Assembly: GCA_027068835.1 (NCBI GenBank) | Contig: JAMOLY010000160.1 | Span: 1-32,758 of the forward strand | Origin: Thiomicrorhabdus sp. | GTDB taxonomy: Bacteria > Pseudomonadota > Gammaproteobacteria > Thiomicrospirales > Thiomicrospiraceae | Reading direction: 5' to 3' | Length of the DNA: 32,758 nucleotides | Shown here: positions 29,323 through 32,758 of the stretch, one piece after another | Layout: the number at the start of each line of letters is the position of its first letter | Position numbering within the stretch: position 1 is the stretch's first letter | Program-made: the position numbers and the translations under genes | The notes under the pieces: model-generated | What the model saw: only the letters and a program-made list of their open reading frames with translations | The model's database searches: none | What the model was told of the DNA's origin: nothing

Positions 29323-29481
29323 GAGGCCTTTGCACGAGAGGAGCGCGAGAGAAGAAAGAAATAAAACTTGACTGATTGAGACGAAAACCACAAGGAATAG
29401 CCAGCTATTCGCAAGGTTTTCAACGAAAATCAGGCATATTTTAGCCTTTTTTATCCGTGCATCCTTTCGTGCAAAGGTCTC
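29323..29481. mobile_element. 159-bp MITE-like inverted-repeat element with TTTAT target duplication
   Basis: The ends GAGGCCTTTGCACGAGAGGA and (reverse complement of the other end) GAGACCTTTGCACGAAAGGA match at 18 of 20 positions. The direct repeat TTTAT flanks both sides (29318-29322 and 29482-29486). Inside is a nested hairpin: GAAAACC..GAATAGC-CA-GCTATTC..GGTTTTC. There is no ORF, so it is non-autonomous. From memory the GAGACCTTTGCA end resembles termini of some IS5-family elements, which would supply the transposase. It splits the ftsH-folP junction, normally co-transcribed in E. coli. I saw no second copy in this window. Confidence 0.8.
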
Positions 29482-29501
29482 TTTATATTTAAACCTAAAC
29501 T

Positions 29502-31472
29502 TTAGTGAAGCTTTGGCTCACCTTGCTCTGAAGCAGAGTCACCACTCATATCGTCCGAAACAGCATCATCCAGCACCGCATCTTTTGATGTTTTTTCCGT
29601 ACTCTCTCCAGAAGAAGCGTCAGAATCTTTCCCATCAGACTCCCCCCAATCTTTAGGCTTTCCAGGTGGAAGACCCTCCATAATATTTTTAATTTGAGCC
29701 GCATCAATGGTCTCAAACTCCATTAAGGTATCCGTCATAATCTCTAACTTATCCGCATGCTCAATTAAAATCTCTTGAGCACGCTTATAGTTACGATCAA
29801 TCAATTTTCGCATTTCCGCATCAATTAAACGAGAAATCTCTTCCGATACATTTGCATTTCGAGAGTGCCCCATAAAACCAGCCTTCTCTTCATCCTCATA
29901 CATTAACGGCCCAAGAGCTTCCGACAAGCCCCACTTCGTAACCATGTTGCGTGCAATACTGGTTGCCCGCTCAATATCATTACTGGCTCCCGTGGTAACC
30001 AAATCTGCACCATAAATTTGCTCCTCTGCAATACGACCACCATACAGACTCGACAATTGGCTTTCCAGCTTTTGCTTACTGTAACTGTAAACATCTTCTT
30101 CAGGTAGATACATCGTCACACCTAAAGCACGTCCACGAGGCATAATACTGACTTTATAGACAGGGTCATGCTCAGGCACCAAGTACCCTACAATCGCATG
30201 ACCCGCCTCATGATAAGCCGTCATTCGACGCTCTTTTTCGCTCATGATCATACTCTTGCGCTCAACGCCCATCAGTATTTTATCTTTCGCTTGTTCAAAA
30301 TGCTTTTGAGTCACTAACTTATCATTATTTCTTGCCGCAAACAGCGCCGCTTCGTTCACCAAGTTGGCCAAATCAGCCCCAGAAAAACCAGGCGTTCCAC
30401 GAGCAATATAAGCAGGTTTCACATCCTCTGATAAAGGAACCTTACGCATATGCACTTTTAAAATTTGCTCACGCCCTTTAATATCAGGCAAACCAACCGA
30501 CACTTGGCGATCAAAACGTCCAGGACGCAACAGTGCAGAATCCAATACATCAGCACGGTTTGTTGCGGCAATGACAATCACGCCCTCATTTCCTTCAAAC
30601 CCGTCCATCTCAACTAAAAGCTGATTCAACGTTTGCTCTCGCTCATCATTTCCACCACCGCCCATTCCTGAACCACGACTGCGACCCACCGCATCAATTT
30701 CATCAATAAAAATAATACAAGGCGCATGCGCCTTTGCCTGCTCAAACATATCTCTTACACGAGAGGCACCCACCCCAACAAACATCTCCACAAAATCAGA
30801 ACCCGAGATCGTAAAGAAAGGCACCTTCGCCTCCCCCGCAATCGCCTTCGCCAAAAGGGTTTTACCCGTCCCCGGAGGGCCTACCATTAACACGCCACGA
30901 GGAATATTCCCCCCCAAGCTTTGATACTTTCCAGGGTCTTTTAAAAAATCAACAATTTCACCCACTTCCTGCTTCGCTTCATCCGCGCCCGCAACATCAT
31001 CCAACGTGACCTTAATTTGCTCATCCGTCAACATTTTGGCTTTACTCTTACCAAAAGACATAGGGCCACCCTTGCCGCCCATTCCACCGCCCATCGACTT
31101 CATAAAGAAGATCCAAACACCAATCAATAACAGCATTGGAAACCAAGAAATAAAGATCTGCATTAAAATACTTTGCTTTTCAGGAGGCTTAGCGCTTACC
31201 TTTACTCGATTATCCAGTAAATCACCCATCAATCCTGGATCACCAGGACTATAAGTCGTAAAGGCTTTTCCATCCACATAAACCCCACGGATGGTCGGTC
31301 CTTCAATCGAAACCTGACTGACTTGCCCTTGATGAATTTGATCAATAAAGTCGGAATAATCAACACGACTTGTTGGCGTACTGCCCTGCCCACTAAAGTG
31401 ATTAAACACTGACATCAGCACCATCGCCGCAACTGCCCAAATCAACATATTCTTTAACATATCATTATTCAT
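29502..31472 (-). CDS. ftsH: ATP-dependent zinc metalloprotease FtsH
   Basis: Membrane-anchored AAA+ protease that degrades misfolded membrane proteins and regulators. At 656 aa it has two N-terminal membrane segments (about residues 7-24 and 103-123) around a periplasmic domain, Walker A GPPGTGKT, Walker [12 protein letters not shown], the pore motif [10 protein letters not shown], and the zinc site HEAGH near residue 420. The C-terminal tail is acidic and Ser-rich ([15 protein letters not shown]), as in many relatives. A C7 run inside (Gly-Gly) lacks the A-G polarity of the other tracts. The MITE lies 20 bases beyond its stop. Confidence 0.98.
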   Translation of the reverse strand: MNNDMLKNMLIWAVAAMVLMSVFNHFSGQGSTPTSRVDYSDFIDQIHQGQVSQVSIEGPTIRGVYVDGKAFTTYSPGDPGLMGDLLDNRVKVSAKPPEKQSILMQIFISWFPMLLLIGVWIFFMKSMGGGMGGKGGPMSFGKSKAKMLTDEQIKVTLDDVAGADEAKQEVGEIVDFLKDPGKYQSLGGNIPRGVLMVGPPGTGKTLLAKAIAGEAKVPFFTISGSDFVEMFVGVGASRVRDMFEQAKAHAPCIIFIDEIDAVGRSRGSGMGGGGNDEREQTLNQLLVEMDGFEGNEGVIVIAATNRADVLDSALLRPGRFDRQVSVGLPDIKGREQILKVHMRKVPLSEDVKPAYIARGTPGFSGADLANLVNEAALFAARNNDKLVTQKHFEQAKDKILMGVERKSMIMSEKERRMTAYHEAGHAIVGYLVPEHDPVYKVSIMPRGRALGVTMYLPEEDVYSYSKQKLESQLSSLYGGRIAEEQIYGADLVTTGASNDIERATSIARNMVTKWGLSEALGPLMYEDEEKAGFMGHSRNANVSEEISRLIDAEMRKLIDRNYKRAQEILIEHADKLEIMTDTLMEFETIDAAQIKNIMEGLPPGKPKDWGESDGKDSDASSGESTEKTSKDAVLDDAVSDDMSGDSASEQGEPKLH

Positions 31473-31500
31473 TGGCTACCCTTAACCATTTGTTAACCTA

Positions 31501-31528
31501 AAAATACAAGCCGATTACTTTAACACAA
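31501..31528 (-). promoter_or_regulatory. Candidate promoter upstream of ftsH
   Basis: TTGTGT, a 16-base spacer and TATTTT in the 104-base rlmE-ftsH gap on the minus strand, about 30 bases before the ftsH ATG. Both hexamers are imperfect; I see no sigma-32-type match. Confidence 0.3.
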
Positions 31529-31576
31529 TTCTTCATAAAAATATCTTATGCCCGAAAAATTCTCAATACCACTTTG

Positions 31577-32194
31577 TCAGATTTTACCTCGTGCCAATAG
31601 GTATATTTCCCTACTCCTTGCCCGTGAAGCATCAGGTTTTCGAGTAATGACTTTTTTATATTTTGACTTTAATGTGGCTAACAGTTGATCATAACCCTCG
31701 CCCTGAAACACCTTCATCAGCAAGTCACCATTTTTTTTCAAAACTTGATCCGCCAAATCAACACACAACTCAACCAAATACATAGCACGAGGAATATCCA
31801 CCCCCTTATTACCACTCATATTAGGTGCCATATCAGACATAACCACATCCACATCTCGACCATCAAGTGAGGAGAGTAAATGATCGTAAACCTCCTCCTC
31901 TCTAAAATCACCTTGAATAAAGGTAACACCAGCAAAGGGTTCTACAGGCAAAATATCCAGTGCAAACACCTCACCCTTTGCCCCCACCTTATGAGTCGTC
32001 CACTGCGACCAACCTCCTGGCGCCGCACCTAAATCAACAACACACATGCCCGATTTAAACAAAGCATCCTTCTTATCAATCTCTTGAAGCTTATAGACAG
32101 CACGTGAACGCCACCCCTCTTGCTTTGCTTTTTGCACATAAGGGTCATTAAAATGCTCTTTTAACCACCCATCACTCGATTTACTTCTCGCCAT
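31577..32194 (-). CDS. rlmE: 23S rRNA 2'-O-methyltransferase RlmE (FtsJ)
   Basis: SAM-dependent methyltransferase that modifies U2552 of 23S rRNA late in 50S assembly. At 205 aa it is the size of E. coli RlmE. The SAM motif VVDLGAAPGGWSQW and the K-D-K-E catalytic set (Lys in AVYKL, Asp in VMSDMAPN, Lys in LLMKVFQGEG, Glu in SREIYLLA) are visible. Divergent from yhbY and upstream of ftsH, exactly as in E. coli. Confidence 0.97.
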   Translation of the reverse strand: MARSKSSDGWLKEHFNDPYVQKAKQEGWRSRAVYKLQEIDKKDALFKSGMCVVDLGAAPGGWSQWTTHKVGAKGEVFALDILPVEPFAGVTFIQGDFREEEVYDHLLSSLDGRDVDVVMSDMAPNMSGNKGVDIPRAMYLVELCVDLADQVLKKNGDLLMKVFQGEGYDQLLATLKSKYKKVITRKPDASRARSREIYLLARGKI

Positions 32195-32253
32195 AATAAA
32201 ATTTCTACTACAATATATGAACTATCTTAATAAGAATCATAACGGAATATTCA

Positions 32254-32562
32254 ATGAGCCAACCTGAAAAACTTTCAAATAACCAAAAAAAATACCTTCG
32301 CGGCATTGCACACGGCTTAAATCCCATGATTATGATTGGGGCAAACGGAGTAACCGAAAGCCTAATGGAAGAACTAGAAAGTACGCTAACGCATCACGAA
32401 ATTTTAAAAATTAAAATTGCCTCAGCAGATCGAGACGAACGCCAAAAAATTACTGAACGTATACTTAAGCAAACAGGCGCACTGCTAGTACAAGCCGTCG
32501 GAAAAACCTGCATAATCTATCGTCAAAATGAAGAGACAGAACTTCCACTGCCTAAAAAATAA
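32254..32562 (+). CDS. yhbY: Ribosome-assembly RNA-binding protein YhbY (CRM domain)
   Basis: Single CRM-domain protein of 102 aa associated with pre-50S particles. LSNNQKKYLRGIAHGLNPMI, the GxxG loop in MIGANGVTESL, and AVGKTCIIYR near the end are diagnostic. CGGAA lies about 8 bases upstream of the ATG. Divergent from rlmE by 59 bases, so the two ribosome-assembly genes share a control region. Confidence 0.95.
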   Translation: MSQPEKLSNNQKKYLRGIAHGLNPMIMIGANGVTESLMEELESTLTHHEILKIKIASADRDERQKITERILKQTGALLVQAVGKTCIIYRQNEETELPLPKK

Positions 32563-32758
32563 CGTAACCGCTCAACCCAATCACCACACGAAACGTCCCG
32601 TCCTATTTAAACCCGCTTCTTCTCCATTATAGTCGCACAGTTTAGGCAAAAAACATACAGATCTTAAATTCGTAAACAAGGCCATTTTTTTAGGAGGGGG
32701 GGGTAAAATTTACCTCTTCTTACCAATCCCTAATTTTTATCTCTTTAGTTGTTGGTAA
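32563..32758. other. Right-edge region without a recognised gene
   Basis: No ORF with family resemblance and no clear terminator for yhbY. It holds a G8 tract preceded by AGGA and followed by the near-palindrome GGTAAAATTTACC. The next gene lies beyond the window. Confidence 0.5.
32696..32703. repeat. G8 tract, plus strand, right edge
   Basis: AGGA followed by G8 and TAAAATTT. It looks like a Shine-Dalgarno extended by G, but no ATG lies within the next 50 bases. Same A-G(8) polarity as the other tracts. Confidence 0.9.

Noticed and set aside
30909-30915. C7 run in ftsH as a member of the tract set
   Set aside because: Only seven bases, flanked by A rather than T on the C strand, and explained by Gly-Gly codons.
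32705-32717. GGTAAAATTTACC near-palindrome as a terminator or operator
   Set aside because: The loop is too small for a stable hairpin and there is no gene context at the window edge.

Overview
The window is a stretch of gammaproteobacterial chromosome, AT-leaning by eye and dominated by housekeeping genes. Three things support the assignment: the hflD-mnmA-rluE-icd block has the E. coli gene order, yhbY/rlmE-ftsH-folP-glmM-secG-tRNA-Leu(GAG) also has the E. coli order, and the proteins align best from memory with gammaproteobacterial families. A 14-gene nuo operon with separate nuoC and nuoD, a short NuoG, and a monomeric isocitrate dehydrogenase point away from the Enterobacterales. A Thiomicrospira/Thiotrichales-like or similar marine lineage is only a guess.

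Layout. 1-2505 (minus): rluE, mnmA and hflD, the RNA modification block; purB would be expected next, off the left edge. 2621-4846 (plus): monomeric NADP-dependent icd, divergent from rluE. 4978-8056 (minus): aroC, an MFS transporter, gloA and ppnP. 8141-8611 (plus): a hot-dog thioesterase. 8660-8736 (minus): tRNA-Arg(ACG) with promoter and terminator. 8955-11385 (plus): a cysteine-free CnoX-like thioredoxin/TPR protein, a tiny possible ORF, a DUF5718 protein that I read as a remote fumarylacetoacetase-fold relative, and a DUF1415 protein. 11477-25749 (minus): the complete respiratory complex I operon nuoA-N. 25808-29274 (minus): tRNA-Leu(GAG), secG, tpiA, glmM and folP. 29323-29481: a small inverted-repeat element (MITE) with target duplication. 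29502-32194 (minus): ftsH and rlmE. 32254-32562 (plus): yhbY. No gene-free stretch exceeds 300 bases.

The most unusual signal is not a gene. Eight runs of 8-10 consecutive G or C lie in the first 10.8 kb and at the right edge, and none in the nuo-to-rlmE part. All eight have the same polarity (an A immediately 5' of the G run). They fall inside or at the ends of genes. Two sit near the 3' end of a gene, such that a one-base length change removes the stop and opens an uninterrupted frame into the next gene: G8 to G7 joins mnmA to hflD, and C9 to C10 joins the DUF5718 gene to the DUF1415 gene. Others would truncate gloA, rluE or mnmA, and a G10 run sits where the Shine-Dalgarno of the MFS gene should be. 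Whether the tract lengths actually vary cannot be seen from one sequence. Apart from this, most of the window is ordinary core genome.
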